DNA of 32,920 bases from positions 1 through 32,920 of the forward strand of contig CADBPC010000119.1 of NCBI GenBank assembly GCA_902796425.1, written 5' to 3'. The DNA is from an uncultured Lachnospiraceae bacterium. Its GTDB lineage: Bacteria; Bacillota; Clostridia; Lachnospirales; Lachnospiraceae. The notes under the pieces were generated by a model. The model was not told where the DNA came from, ran no database searches, and saw nothing but the letters and a program-made list of their open reading frames with translations. Positions 9,598 to 18,098 of the stretch are shown here, piece after piece. Within the stretch, counting starts at the first letter, position 1. The number at the start of each line of letters is the position of its first letter. A program made the translations under genes and the position numbers.

Positions 9598-11076
9598 TCA
9601 AAACTGTGAGTAAATAAAGGAGGCCGCGTCATATCCGGGTCCCCATATGCCGCAGGTCAGGACCAGGATCAGTCCGATGATCCAGACCGCCCACTTAAAC
9701 CAGGTCTCCTGCGCGCGGATCATCTCGCCCGCGCGGATTCCCCGGCTCCTCATCACGTCATAGCCAATCAGGATGAATATCCCCAGGGTCATCAGCTGCC
9801 AGTTCAGCCGGTCAAGCCCCAGCGTATACAGCGTCCCGTCGTTTAATTTCCAGAGCCCGTCCAGTGAAAGACAGCCGATCATCCGAATCGCCTGTGCCGT
9901 GTCCTTTGCGCGGAAGAAAATCCATGCAAAGGAATACAGACAGAAGCCGAACGCGATCCGCAGCACTCTGTGGGAAAAGGCGTCCCGCTTCATTCCCGTT
10001 GCCGCAGCAAGCCGGTCCCTTGCAGGCTTTAAAACCGCGCCGGTCACCTGGTATGCCCCATGGATGAGTCCCCAGATGACAAACGACCACTCCGCTCCGT
10101 GCCAGAGGCCGCTGACCGCGAATACGATCAGGATGTTCAGATATTTTCGCAGAGTCCCCTTCCGGTTTCCTCCGAGCGGAATATAGACATAATCCCGAAG
10201 CCATGAGGAGAGGGAAATATGCCATTTTCTCCAGAACTGTGAAACGGACTGGGACAGATACGGTGCGTCAAAATTTTCCATGATTTCGACGCCCATCACC
10301 TTCGCCGTCCCGACCGCAATGGAGGTATAGCCGAAGAAGTCGCAGTAAATCTGCAGCGAGTACAGCAGGACCGCGATCACGCAAAGGACTCCGCTGTATC
10401 TTTCGGGGCTCTCATAAATCCTGTCCACATAGATGGCCATCCTGTCCGCCAGGACCATCTTGAGAAAATACCCCCACAGCATGATCTGCAGTCCCTCGAG
10501 GACCCTGCGTGCGGAAAAACCGGGAAGATGCTCATACTGAAGCCGCATGTGCCCGTAGCGCTCGATGGGGCCCGAGACGACCTGCGGAAAGAAAGAGACA
10601 AAAAGAGCATAGCGGGCGAAATTACGCTCCGCGGGCTTGTCATGCCTGAAGCAGTCGATAAGATACCCTATCACCTGCAGCGTATAGAACGAGATGCCGA
10701 CTGGCTGGAGTATCCCCGCGGCCCTGTCTGCAAGCGCAGAACCCGTCGAACCTGTCAGCGCAGCGATTGTCTTCAGCGCAAAGCCCGCATACTTAAACCA
10801 GAAGAGCATGCCGAGATTAAAGACAAGGCACAGCGTCAGGATCAGCGCTGCGCGCCCCTTCTTCTCTCCCGCTTTTTCTACCAGCAGTCCGCAGACAAAC
10901 GTCGAGACCGTGCTCGCCAGCAGCACAAGGGCATAAACCGGCGACATGCTCATATAAAACACATAACTCACCGCAAGCAGCCAGTATACCCTCAGCTTTG
11001 AAGGGCACAGAAAACTTACAAGTGCCGCTGCGGGAAGAAATATAAAAAACGAAAAGGAAGTCAGAGAAACGGTCAT
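9598..11076 (-). CDS. MBOAT family O-acyltransferase (AlgI/DltB-like)
   Basis: Polytopic membrane enzyme, 492 residues, that moves acyl groups across the membrane for O-acylation of an exported polymer. Diagnostic segments are FWRKWHISLSSWLRDYVYIP (residues 281-300, followed by LGG) and SGLWHGAEWSFVIWG (H326, the conserved active-site His) followed by a second His in LIHGAY (H339). About ten or eleven hydrophobic helices are present. It heads a three-gene run with two SGNH proteins, matching alginate, peptidoglycan and secondary-polymer acetylation modules. No D-alanine ligase or carrier protein gene lies nearby, so acetylation is favoured over a Dlt-type D-alanylation system. The start ATG at 11076 has a weak ribosome site. 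Confidence 0.92.
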   Translation of the reverse strand: MTVSLTSFSFFIFLPAAALVSFLCPSKLRVYWLLAVSYVFYMSMSPVYALVLLASTVSTFVCGLLVEKAGEKKGRAALILTLCLVFNLGMLFWFKYAGFALKTIAALTGSTGSALADRAAGILQPVGISFYTLQVIGYLIDCFRHDKPAERNFARYALFVSFFPQVVSGPIERYGHMRLQYEHLPGFSARRVLEGLQIMLWGYFLKMVLADRMAIYVDRIYESPERYSGVLCVIAVLLYSLQIYCDFFGYTSIAVGTAKVMGVEIMENFDAPYLSQSVSQFWRKWHISLSSWLRDYVYIPLGGNRKGTLRKYLNILIVFAVSGLWHGAEWSFVIWGLIHGAYQVTGAVLKPARDRLAAATGMKRDAFSHRVLRIAFGFCLYSFAWIFFRAKDTAQAIRMIGCLSLDGLWKLNDGTLYTLGLDRLNWQLMTLGIFILIGYDVMRSRGIRAGEMIRAQETWFKWAVWIIGLILVLTCGIWGPGYDAASFIYSQF

Positions 11077-11095
11077 TGCTTTTTCTAACCTGTAC

Positions 11096-11123
11096 TTGCC
11101 AAAAACAAAAATTAGTATAAAAT
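11096..11123 (+). promoter_or_regulatory. Promoter of tRNA-Val
   Basis: TTGCCA (11096-11101), a 16-bp A-rich spacer and TAAAAT (11118-11123), 14 bp before the mature tRNA-Val end. The same short interval must also carry the divergent promoter of the MBOAT operon; a TATACT on the opposite strand is a weak candidate. Confidence 0.7.
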
Positions 11124-11137
11124 AGAGAGGTACGCAC

Positions 11138-11211
11138 GGGACGGTAGCTCAGCTGGGATGAGCGTTCGCCTCACACGCGAGAGGTCACGGGTTCGAGCCC
11201 CGTCCGTCCCA
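11138..11211 (+). tRNA. tRNA-Val (anticodon CAC)
   Basis: A 74-nt tRNA. The acceptor GGGACGG pairs with CCGTCCC, the D-arm is GCTCAGCTGGGATGAGC, the anticodon stem TTCGC/GCGAG encloses CTCACAC (anticodon CAC, codon GUG), and the T-arm is ACGGG-TTCGAGC-CCCGT. CCA is not encoded. It is a single gene with its own promoter and terminator, lying between two minus-strand gene blocks. Confidence 0.96.
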
Positions 11212-11219
11212 TATTCCAG

Positions 11220-11250
11220 GCAGTCCGGTTTCCGGGCTGCTTTTTCTTTT
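11220..11250 (+). terminator. Intrinsic terminator of tRNA-Val
   Basis: GCAGTCCGG-TTT-CCGGGCTGC forms a 9-bp stem with one G-T pair and a three-base loop, followed at once by TTTTTCTTTT. It starts 9 nt after the tRNA. Confidence 0.88.
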
Positions 11251-11293
11251 CCGCTCATCACCGGTTGATTATATCATACGATGTACTGACGGA

Positions 11294-11330
11294 AAACCGG
11301 CTGCCGGACCTTCGTCCGGACAGCCGGTTT
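11294..11330 (-). terminator. Strong hairpin terminator after the rhamnosidase gene
   Basis: A 16-bp stem (AAACCGGCTG plus CCGGAC) with one bulged base and a four-base CTTC loop. Read on the minus strand it lies 29 bp past the rhamnosidase stop and runs into TTTTCC. It may also stop stray plus-strand transcripts from tRNA-Val. Confidence 0.75.
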
Positions 11331-11359
11331 ATGATATCCGTGTTTCTAAGTCTATGGAT

Positions 11360-13996
11360 TCAGGACTGTCCGCCGACAGGCATGTCCGTCTCGCATATAA
11401 GTGAATAACTGCCTGCCGTCAGCTCCGCGCACCGCTCTTCTCCGAGCGCCTTCCCCGTCCAGGGCAGAACCGTGTCCGCCTTTGCGTACGGGAGCTCGAG
11501 TCTTGCCGTCGCATCAAAGGGAACGGTCACCGACAGCTCCACATGCGTCCCGTCAATCACCTTCCACTGCGTTTTGTAGATGCCTGCGGGCGAAGGATAA
11601 ACCATCGAAGCGCTGCCGATCCTGCAGTCAGGAACCGGCCTCAGGACTGCTCTCTTAAAGCCCGGCTGCTCCATGCACGGCGAAATACCTCCGATCGTCC
11701 GATACATCCATTCCCCGACGGAGCCGTACGCATAATGATTGAAGCTGTTCATGCCGGTCGACGAGACCGAACCGTCCGGCGACATGCTGTTCCAGCGCTC
11801 CCAGACCGTCGTCGCGCCGAGGTTGATCTCATAGATCCAGCCCGGGTAATCCTCATTCAGAAGGATGGTATATGCCAGCTCGTCATATCCCTTTGCCGAG
11901 AGAACCTTCTGGATGAGAGGCGTTCCGACAAAGCCGGTCACGAAATGATTCCTGTGCACTTCAAGAAGACGCAGCAGTCCATCAATGTATCTCTGCCTGT
12001 GCTCCGGCCCCGTCAGACTGTAATACAGGGCGAGTACATATCCTGTCTGGGTATCGATCGCAAGACGCCCATTCTTTGTAAAATACTCGTCCCGAATATA
12101 GCCGAGTATCTTTTCGGCGAGTGCACCATATCTTTCGGCGTCCTCATCTTTTCCTAACATGCGGGCGCACTTTGCCACCAGTCTTGCGCTGTTGAAAAAG
12201 TAGACATATGCGATAAACGCATCTTCCGTTCCGCCCTTTACCTCATCAACCGCACCGGAGGGATTGTCCAGAGCGACCCAGTCTCCGTAGTGGAAATTGC
12301 GGGCATAGCCGTGGTTGTCGCCGTCTGTTTTTTCCACCCAGTCAACCCAGGCCTTCATGCCGTCAAAGCAGTCCTTTAAGATGTTCATGTCTCCGTAGAA
12401 CTCATAAAGGAACCACGGAATAAGCACCGCGGCGTCGCCCCATACGCTTGAGCCGGTACCGTCCAGATGGAAGGACGGGACAACGTCCGGAACCATGCCG
12501 TCACTGGATGCCTGCTCTGTATGCATGTCGTACATGAACTTATTGTAAAACGCGAACGGATCGGAATTAAAGCATGCGGTCGGTACGAACACCTGCGTAT
12601 CGGCAGTCCATCCCATTCTCTCATCGCGCTGCGGGCAGTCCGTGGGAACATCGACGAAATTCCCCTTCTGACCCCAGAAAATATTGGAAATCAGCCGGTT
12701 TACTTTTTCATTTCCCGTCTGCAGTATGCCTGCGGGCGTAATATCCGAGTAGCAGGCAAGGCCTGTGAAGTCGTCTGTTTTCAGATTGCTGATCCCTTCT
12801 ACCTTTGCGTAGCGATAGCCGTAGAAGGTAAACATCGGCTCAAGAATATGTTCTTTCCCGTCCGAAATATACCAGTATTCCGCAAGGGCTGTGCGCAGAT
12901 TGTCGCGGTAGAAATTCCCCTGCTGCAGGACTTCTCCCACCTGTACATGGATCTTTGTACCTGCGGGCTCGCACACGCGCAGCCGGAAGATTCCCGCCTG
13001 GTTCTGTCCGAGGTCAAAAACCTTTTCTCCTGCCGGCGTATCGATCAGCGCGACGGGCTTTAGCTGCTCATGCACCTTTACCGGAATGGAAAGGCGCTCT
13101 ACAAGAGGAAGCTCCTCCTTCAGCTCATCAGCACTGCCGATGACCACTGCCGGGACCGGCTCGGTTTCAGGGAGCGTATCATCCCTGTGCTCACCGTCAT
13201 AGATGTTCGAGAAGGTGATATTGCTGCGGGTTACCTGCCAGGTGTCATCCGTTCCGATCGACTCCTGCGTTCCGTCCTCATAGGTGATGACCAGCTGGGC
13301 AATCAGCCTCCATGAGTCCCCGTAATTCGGGCCGTCGCCGACCTTGGAATCATAGCGGAACCTCCCCTTATACCAGCCGTTGCCGAGAATTACGGACAGT
13401 TCCGGACACGCATCCTTATCGCCTGCGAGCATCTGTGTGACATCATAGGTCTGGTACTGGATCCACCGATCGTAATTGTTGCAGTAAGGCGTAAGGAACT
13501 CATCGCCGACGCGCTGCCCGTCAATATAGGCGGCGTACAGTCCGAGGCCGCAGATATACAGCCTTGCCCCTTCGATCTTTTTCGCCTGTTTTCTTCCCTC
13601 AGCCTCAATGGATTTATGAAAGACGGGGTGCCTATTTTCACTGTCATCGCAGCCGATCCAGAGCCCTTTCCAGGGCTCATCCATAAGACCGGTTTCAAAA
13701 TAGTTTACGCCGCTTTCCGCGCACTCCTCCAGATCGCTTAAGACCCGCACCTTCCAGAAGTATCTGGTGCGTGGCTCAAGCTCCAGATCGATGTTATGGG
13801 AGAGGGAGCAGACACCTGCGTCCATCCCCGTATCATAAAGGACCTTGCTGCACCCGGCATCCGCGTATACGACGATCTGAGCGGCGCTCTGCCTGCTGCC
13901 CTTCGCCTCCTCCACCGTCCAGGAAAACGACAGGTGAGGGAGCTGATAGCCTATGGGATTGACCAGATGGTTTACTCTTGTGTTTGTTATTTTCAT
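11360..13996 (-). CDS. Alpha-L-rhamnosidase, GH78
   Basis: Hydrolyses terminal alpha-L-rhamnose from plant glycosides or rhamnose-containing polysaccharides by an inverting mechanism. The 878-residue protein has N-terminal beta-sandwich domains, then an (alpha/alpha)6 barrel with the family hallmark DCPQRDERMGWTAD (residues 453-466, containing the general-acid region) and GATTVWERWNSM (E733, the expected base), and a C-terminal beta domain. There is no signal peptide, so the enzyme is probably cytoplasmic and acts on imported oligosaccharides or glycosides. The ATG at 13996 is preceded by AAGGA at 4 nt; an upstream TTG at 14014 has no such support. It lies 40 bp after the M16 peptidase gene and may share its transcript. 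No rhamnose uptake or catabolic gene is in the window. Confidence 0.95.
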   Translation of the reverse strand: MKITNTRVNHLVNPIGYQLPHLSFSWTVEEAKGSRQSAAQIVVYADAGCSKVLYDTGMDAGVCSLSHNIDLELEPRTRYFWKVRVLSDLEECAESGVNYFETGLMDEPWKGLWIGCDDSENRHPVFHKSIEAEGRKQAKKIEGARLYICGLGLYAAYIDGQRVGDEFLTPYCNNYDRWIQYQTYDVTQMLAGDKDACPELSVILGNGWYKGRFRYDSKVGDGPNYGDSWRLIAQLVITYEDGTQESIGTDDTWQVTRSNITFSNIYDGEHRDDTLPETEPVPAVVIGSADELKEELPLVERLSIPVKVHEQLKPVALIDTPAGEKVFDLGQNQAGIFRLRVCEPAGTKIHVQVGEVLQQGNFYRDNLRTALAEYWYISDGKEHILEPMFTFYGYRYAKVEGISNLKTDDFTGLACYSDITPAGILQTGNEKVNRLISNIFWGQKGNFVDVPTDCPQRDERMGWTADTQVFVPTACFNSDPFAFYNKFMYDMHTEQASSDGMVPDVVPSFHLDGTGSSVWGDAAVLIPWFLYEFYGDMNILKDCFDGMKAWVDWVEKTDGDNHGYARNFHYGDWVALDNPSGAVDEVKGGTEDAFIAYVYFFNSARLVAKCARMLGKDEDAERYGALAEKILGYIRDEYFTKNGRLAIDTQTGYVLALYYSLTGPEHRQRYIDGLLRLLEVHRNHFVTGFVGTPLIQKVLSAKGYDELAYTILLNEDYPGWIYEINLGATTVWERWNSMSPDGSVSSTGMNSFNHYAYGSVGEWMYRTIGGISPCMEQPGFKRAVLRPVPDCRIGSASMVYPSPAGIYKTQWKVIDGTHVELSVTVPFDATARLELPYAKADTVLPWTGKALGEERCAELTAGSYSLICETDMPVGGQS

Positions 13997-14036
13997 AGTT
14001 TCCTTATCTCTCAAAAATTCTCAGGCATTCCGACAG

Positions 14037-17000
14037 TTACTGATCGGACATTGCATCCGCAAAATCCTTCAGGAGCACTGCAAGATCACCTCTTGTGATC
14101 GTATCTTCCGATGCCGACGGCGCCTCGTATTCTGCTCCGAAGGCCGAAGCAAGGTTCTGGATAACTTCCGCCGCCTGATCTCCTGTCAGGGCTTCCTCAA
14201 GATCCGTATCTGCGGGGACAAGTCCGATCCCGGCAAATGCCTCCAGGGCTTCGTCCGCATTGAGGCTTCCTCCCGCGAGCACATACAGTGCTGCGAGAAG
14301 ATCCGCGTTCACTGCGTCCTCGCCCGCACCGAAGATCTGCTCCTCTTCATCATAAAGGCCCATGATCCCGTTCTCATAGACATAACGGACCGCCTCGTAC
14401 TGCGGATCATCCTCACTGACATCCGCCAGCTCGACCTCTGAATTGTCCTTTACGCCGAAAGGATTCAGGATCGCATCATAAAGATCCGCGTTATCATTGA
14501 TGACAGCCGCGCCGCCTGCAGTCGCAATGCATCCCTTATCACTCAGCTTCTTAAGAAGCTCCGCGTACTCATGGATCTTTTCGGGCGTTACCGCCTTCAG
14601 CTCTTCCATTTTTTCCAGAACGTCCGTCTGCTCCCAGCCGGTGAAGGACAGCATTGCCGCATTTACCGCTCCGGTGAGCTCGCCGTCCGGCATTGCGTAG
14701 CCGGAATAGGAGGACATGATGTATCCGTTCAGGGAATCCTCTTCGATCGTTGCATCGCTGATAAGATCGTAGAGTGAATCGTAGACTTCAAAGGTCTGTT
14801 TGACGTTCGGGTCGCGATAGCTCAGAAGATACATTCCGTCTCTTTCGGTTGCGCCGAACATCGGAGTATATACGCCGTACTGATCGCGAAGAAGCGGGAT
14901 CAGATACATGTCTGCCACAAGGGCTGTGAAAGCTTCCAGGCCTGCGTCATACTCTTCGACTCCGAGCGTCTCATAATCCGCAGCCAGGATATTGTACTGG
15001 ATATTGCCTTCATAGATGAGGCCTTCCGCTTCTTCAGCAATCGGAAGATCCAGCTGCGCCTTCTTGATTCTCTTCTTATCAAGGCCTGCAAAGAATTCGT
15101 CCGCAATCGCACGGTTAAGCTCAATACCCTCGCTGCTGCCGGCATAGACCGAGACAGCGTGGTTCCGGTTATTAAGATACTCCTGTATCTTTGTCAGCTG
15201 TGTCTGTACTTCCTCCGGATTCTCGGAAAGGAGCTTCTCCGTTTTCTCAAGGAAAGCATAATAGTCAAGGTTATTCAGGTAGTTCGAGAGCCTCACCCTT
15301 TCGGATTTGCGGCCGATCAGTCTGGACAGAAGGACATTATAAGGTCCTCCGTTGATCGTACTCTTCTCATCCGTCTTTGCCGCCCGGACCTTGTCAAGAA
15401 GTCTTGCCGTGTCATCCAGATCTGTCTCATAGAGGAGTTCCTTCATAAGCTCATACCCCTCCTGAAGGTCCTCATCCAGGGCAGTCCAGCCAAAGCGCAG
15501 GTAAGGCTTTACGGTCAGGTCCTCAAAGTCGGGAATCGAAATATACATCGACCAGTTCTTCAGGTACCTGTCTGTCAGCGACTTGATCTCTGCACTGTCA
15601 TGCGACTTTGTACCCAGCTCTCCGACAAGATAGATGTAGAGCTTCATGTAATGGAGAGCTTCTTCATCCAGTCCGGATATGTCAAGCAGTGTATCGGTCT
15701 CTCCGACTCCGTCCACGGAAGCGAGCGCGTCGATGTGACGGATACCGAACCGGTCGGTCGAATCCGATACTTCATACATCTTTATTTCTTCCGGAAGGGA
15801 ATCCACTGTTACAGCCTGAAGCTGTGCGATCATCCCGGATACGTCCTCTTCTTCCTTGACGCGGTTTGTCTCTTCTACAATCTTTTCAATTTCTTCCTCA
15901 CTCATGGAAGCCTTGATCTGTGCAAGGTCCTCTGCAAGCTGCGCGCTGCGGATTTCCTTTTCACCCGGCTTCGGAACCGTTACGGAAAGAGCGGTGCGCG
16001 GATTGTCCACAAAGAAGCGCTCCGCCAGTGCGGCATACTCTCCGTCCTCATTATGGGCGGTCAGTTCTTCGGAATAGTTCAGGTAATCGAGGAAATACCA
16101 CGGATCGTCTGCCACAGCATACGTATAGGAAAGCTGCATGCAGATAAGGCTGATTCCGACGCTCGGGTCCTCACGCATCAGCTTGTTGGTAAGTGCAAGG
16201 TCTGCCATGACGCTGTCGACAAGCCTCTCGTCGAAACCGTTCTTGGCGATTTCAGGCATGACACTTTCAATCGTATCCTTAAAGACCTTTGCATCCTCTT
16301 CATTGATTCCGGTCGCACTGAACACCAGCACCGGTTCCGGACCCGCGTTTTCAAGATAGCAGGAAAAGTTCCCGTAAGGCAGTGCTTTATCAAGCGCCGT
16401 CATAACAGGGCTTGAATTTGCGCTGATGAGCTCTGCAAAGGCGTCGATTGCCATCATCTCACTGATATCGGCGTCTGTGCAGACATAGGTGTAAAACGCC
16501 TGCGCCGCATGCTCTGTGGGAGCACCCTTTTCGGCAGGATACTCATGGACATTCTCTACCGCTTCCGTGATCGGCGTGTAGCCATCGTCGGTATGCGTAT
16601 ACTCCTTTTTATCATATTCGGAGAAGTATCCGTCAAGAAGATCCAGGAATGAAGTGTAATCGTCATAGCTGCCGTAAAGTACGGATACGGAATTCGAGGG
16701 ATGATAGTAACGCTTATGATAGTCCTTGAGCATGTCCCAGGTCATATCGGGGATATAGTCTGTATCACCGCCGTAGCTGTTGCCGATCATCGATCCGGGC
16801 ATTGTGTCGCGAAGAGCATTCTGCATTGCGACCCGGTCGATCGTATTGGCGCCCAGCATTTCCGAATAAACCGTTCCCTCAAGGGTAAGGTCATCCTCCG
16901 GATCCGCCAGCCTGTAGCGCCACGCCTCCGTGCGGTAGATGCTCTCATCCTTCAGAATCATCGGGTGCAGGACACTGTCCGTATAAAGATCGGCAAACTT

Positions 17001-17687
17001 CAGAAGCTGCGCCTCAGACAGACTCGCCACGGGATACATGGTTGCCCTGTCCATCGTCATCGCATTCATGAAGGTGTTATAGCTCTGATAAATCAGGTTG
17101 AAAAAGAGACTGTCTGAAGGATACTTCTCCGATCCGGAAAGACAGCTGTGCTCGAATACATGCGGAAGGCCGGTATTGTCGATGGCATCCGTCCGGAACG
17201 CAATCTGGAACGCCCTGTTGATATCATCGTTTGCTGCATACATCAGCTTCGCGCCCGTCTTCTCATGCTCAAACCAGACAAGCGTCGCGCCGAGCTGCGG
17301 GAACTCACGGATCTCCACAGCCTTAAAGCCGCTCACCTCATCCCCAATCTCCGGCAGCGGCACAGGCTCAGCGTCAGCTTCTGCTTCGGCTTCTTCGGCG
17401 GTTTCGTCTGCAACTTCTGCAGTTTCTTCTACTGCTTCTGCAGCCTCAGCAGTTTCCTCCTCCGTCGGCTCCGCCGCTTCATTCTCTGCAGGTTCAGCCT
17501 CTGTTTCTTCTGTCGCCTCGGCTTTCGCCTCTTCGGCCGGCTCCGCTGCCTCAGCTTCTGCAGCCTGCTGAGTCACTTCAGCAGCTTCCTTGGCAGGCTC
17601 ATTCTTCTTTCCGCAGCCCGATATCAAAAGGCTTACTGAAAGAACAAGAACAAGGAGAAACGCCAGTTGCCTTCTAAGTCTCTTCAT
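14037..17687 (-). CDS. M16C zinc metallopeptidase lipoprotein with Glu/Ala-rich tether and SLH-like C-terminus
   Basis: Predicted surface peptidase of the presequence-protease (PreP/Cym1) type that degrades oligopeptides inside a closed chamber. The 1216-residue protein begins with a lipoprotein signal (basic KRLRRQLAF, hydrophobic core, lipobox LISGC, Cys25). Residues about 30-110 are a low-complexity acidic Glu/Ala/Thr tract. The inverted zinc motif HVFEH is at 176-180, and the third ligand is in GTVYSEM (E276). M16C halves fill the centre. The last 135 or so residues resemble S-layer homology repeats (ADVSEDDPQYEAVRYVYENG; TRGDLAVLLKDF). The ATG at 17687 has AGGAGG at 6 nt. It lies upstream of the rhamnosidase gene and downstream of the 84-bp repeat array. 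Substrates are unknown. Confidence 0.93.
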   Translation of the reverse strand: MKRLRRQLAFLLVLVLSVSLLISGCGKKNEPAKEAAEVTQQAAEAEAAEPAEEAKAEATEETEAEPAENEAAEPTEEETAEAAEAVEETAEVADETAEEAEAEADAEPVPLPEIGDEVSGFKAVEIREFPQLGATLVWFEHEKTGAKLMYAANDDINRAFQIAFRTDAIDNTGLPHVFEHSCLSGSEKYPSDSLFFNLIYQSYNTFMNAMTMDRATMYPVASLSEAQLLKFADLYTDSVLHPMILKDESIYRTEAWRYRLADPEDDLTLEGTVYSEMLGANTIDRVAMQNALRDTMPGSMIGNSYGGDTDYIPDMTWDMLKDYHKRYYHPSNSVSVLYGSYDDYTSFLDLLDGYFSEYDKKEYTHTDDGYTPITEAVENVHEYPAEKGAPTEHAAQAFYTYVCTDADISEMMAIDAFAELISANSSPVMTALDKALPYGNFSCYLENAGPEPVLVFSATGINEEDAKVFKDTIESVMPEIAKNGFDERLVDSVMADLALTNKLMREDPSVGISLICMQLSYTYAVADDPWYFLDYLNYSEELTAHNEDGEYAALAERFFVDNPRTALSVTVPKPGEKEIRSAQLAEDLAQIKASMSEEEIEKIVEETNRVKEEEDVSGMIAQLQAVTVDSLPEEIKMYEVSDSTDRFGIRHIDALASVDGVGETDTLLDISGLDEEALHYMKLYIYLVGELGTKSHDSAEIKSLTDRYLKNWSMYISIPDFEDLTVKPYLRFGWTALDEDLQEGYELMKELLYETDLDDTARLLDKVRAAKTDEKSTINGGPYNVLLSRLIGRKSERVRLSNYLNNLDYYAFLEKTEKLLSENPEEVQTQLTKIQEYLNNRNHAVSVYAGSSEGIELNRAIADEFFAGLDKKRIKKAQLDLPIAEEAEGLIYEGNIQYNILAADYETLGVEEYDAGLEAFTALVADMYLIPLLRDQYGVYTPMFGATERDGMYLLSYRDPNVKQTFEVYDSLYDLISDATIEEDSLNGYIMSSYSGYAMPDGELTGAVNAAMLSFTGWEQTDVLEKMEELKAVTPEKIHEYAELLKKLSDKGCIATAGGAAVINDNADLYDAILNPFGVKDNSEVELADVSEDDPQYEAVRYVYENGIMGLYDEEEQIFGAGEDAVNADLLAALYVLAGGSLNADEALEAFAGIGLVPADTDLEEALTGDQAAEVIQNLASAFGAEYEAPSASEDTITRGDLAVLLKDFADAMSDQ

Positions 17688-18098
17688 TTTCTTCCTCCTA
17701 TAATCTGCAGGCATTTGGGGTAGTCGCCTGATTTGATTACAAAGTGCTGATTATGGTTACAATTGCCCGAATCTGCGATTCTCTCCCACTTTTTCTGCAA
17801 TCGCAGCTACCGATGAGCATGAATTTTCGCTTTCGAATGGTTACAATCGCCCGAATCGACGATTCTCTCCTACCTTTTCTGCAATTATGACTTCCGATGG
17901 GCATGAGTTTCCGTTCTCAGGATGGTTACAATTGCTCAAATCGGCGATTCTCTCCTACTTTTCCGCGATAACGACTTCTGACGGGCATGAGTTTCTGTTC
18001 CCGGGATGGTTACAATTGCCCGAATCGGCGATTCTCTCCTACTTTTCTCCGATTATGGCCTTCAGTGGGCTTCATATGCCGTCAGCAGGCCCCTTTCT
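17688..18098. other. 411-bp gene-free interval between the M16C gene and the double-motif secreted protein
   Basis: Most of this interval is the four-copy 84-bp repeat array. Between the array and the peptidase ribosome site (17700-17752) there is a short unrelated-looking stretch with a weak partial echo of the repeat start (GATTACAAAGTGCTGA). No convincing promoter hexamers were found here, although the peptidase gene must be transcribed from this side. A plus-strand frame is open through the array from about 17737 to 18156, but it is not regarded as a gene. Confidence 0.75.
17753..18080. repeat. Tandem array of four 84-85 bp direct repeats with a conserved palindromic core
   Basis: Copies begin at 17753, 17837, 17922 and 18006, each with ATGGTTACAATTGCCC or a close variant; the last copy is incomplete. 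The first 41 bp of each unit are the most conserved, differing from the fourth copy at only two or three positions, while the second half drifts more. Each core holds AATCG-N-CGATT, perfectly palindromic in copies 2, 3 and 4 (17854-17864, 17939-17949, 18023-18033) and broken by one base in copy 1 (17770-17780). Spacing is 84, 85 and 84 bp, close to eight turns of B-DNA. The copy-2 unit of 85 bp shifts the reading frame while the DNA core stays conserved, which argues for a DNA- or RNA-level role or simple tandem duplication. Confidence 0.93.

Noticed and set aside
9598-11076. A Dlt teichoic-acid D-alanylation operon
   Set aside because: No dltA ligase or dltC carrier gene lies beside the MBOAT and DltD-like genes, so acetylation is the better reading.
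17753-18080. CRISPR-like array
   Set aside because: Units are about 84 bp, and the less conserved halves are diverged copies of each other rather than unique spacers; no cas genes are nearby.
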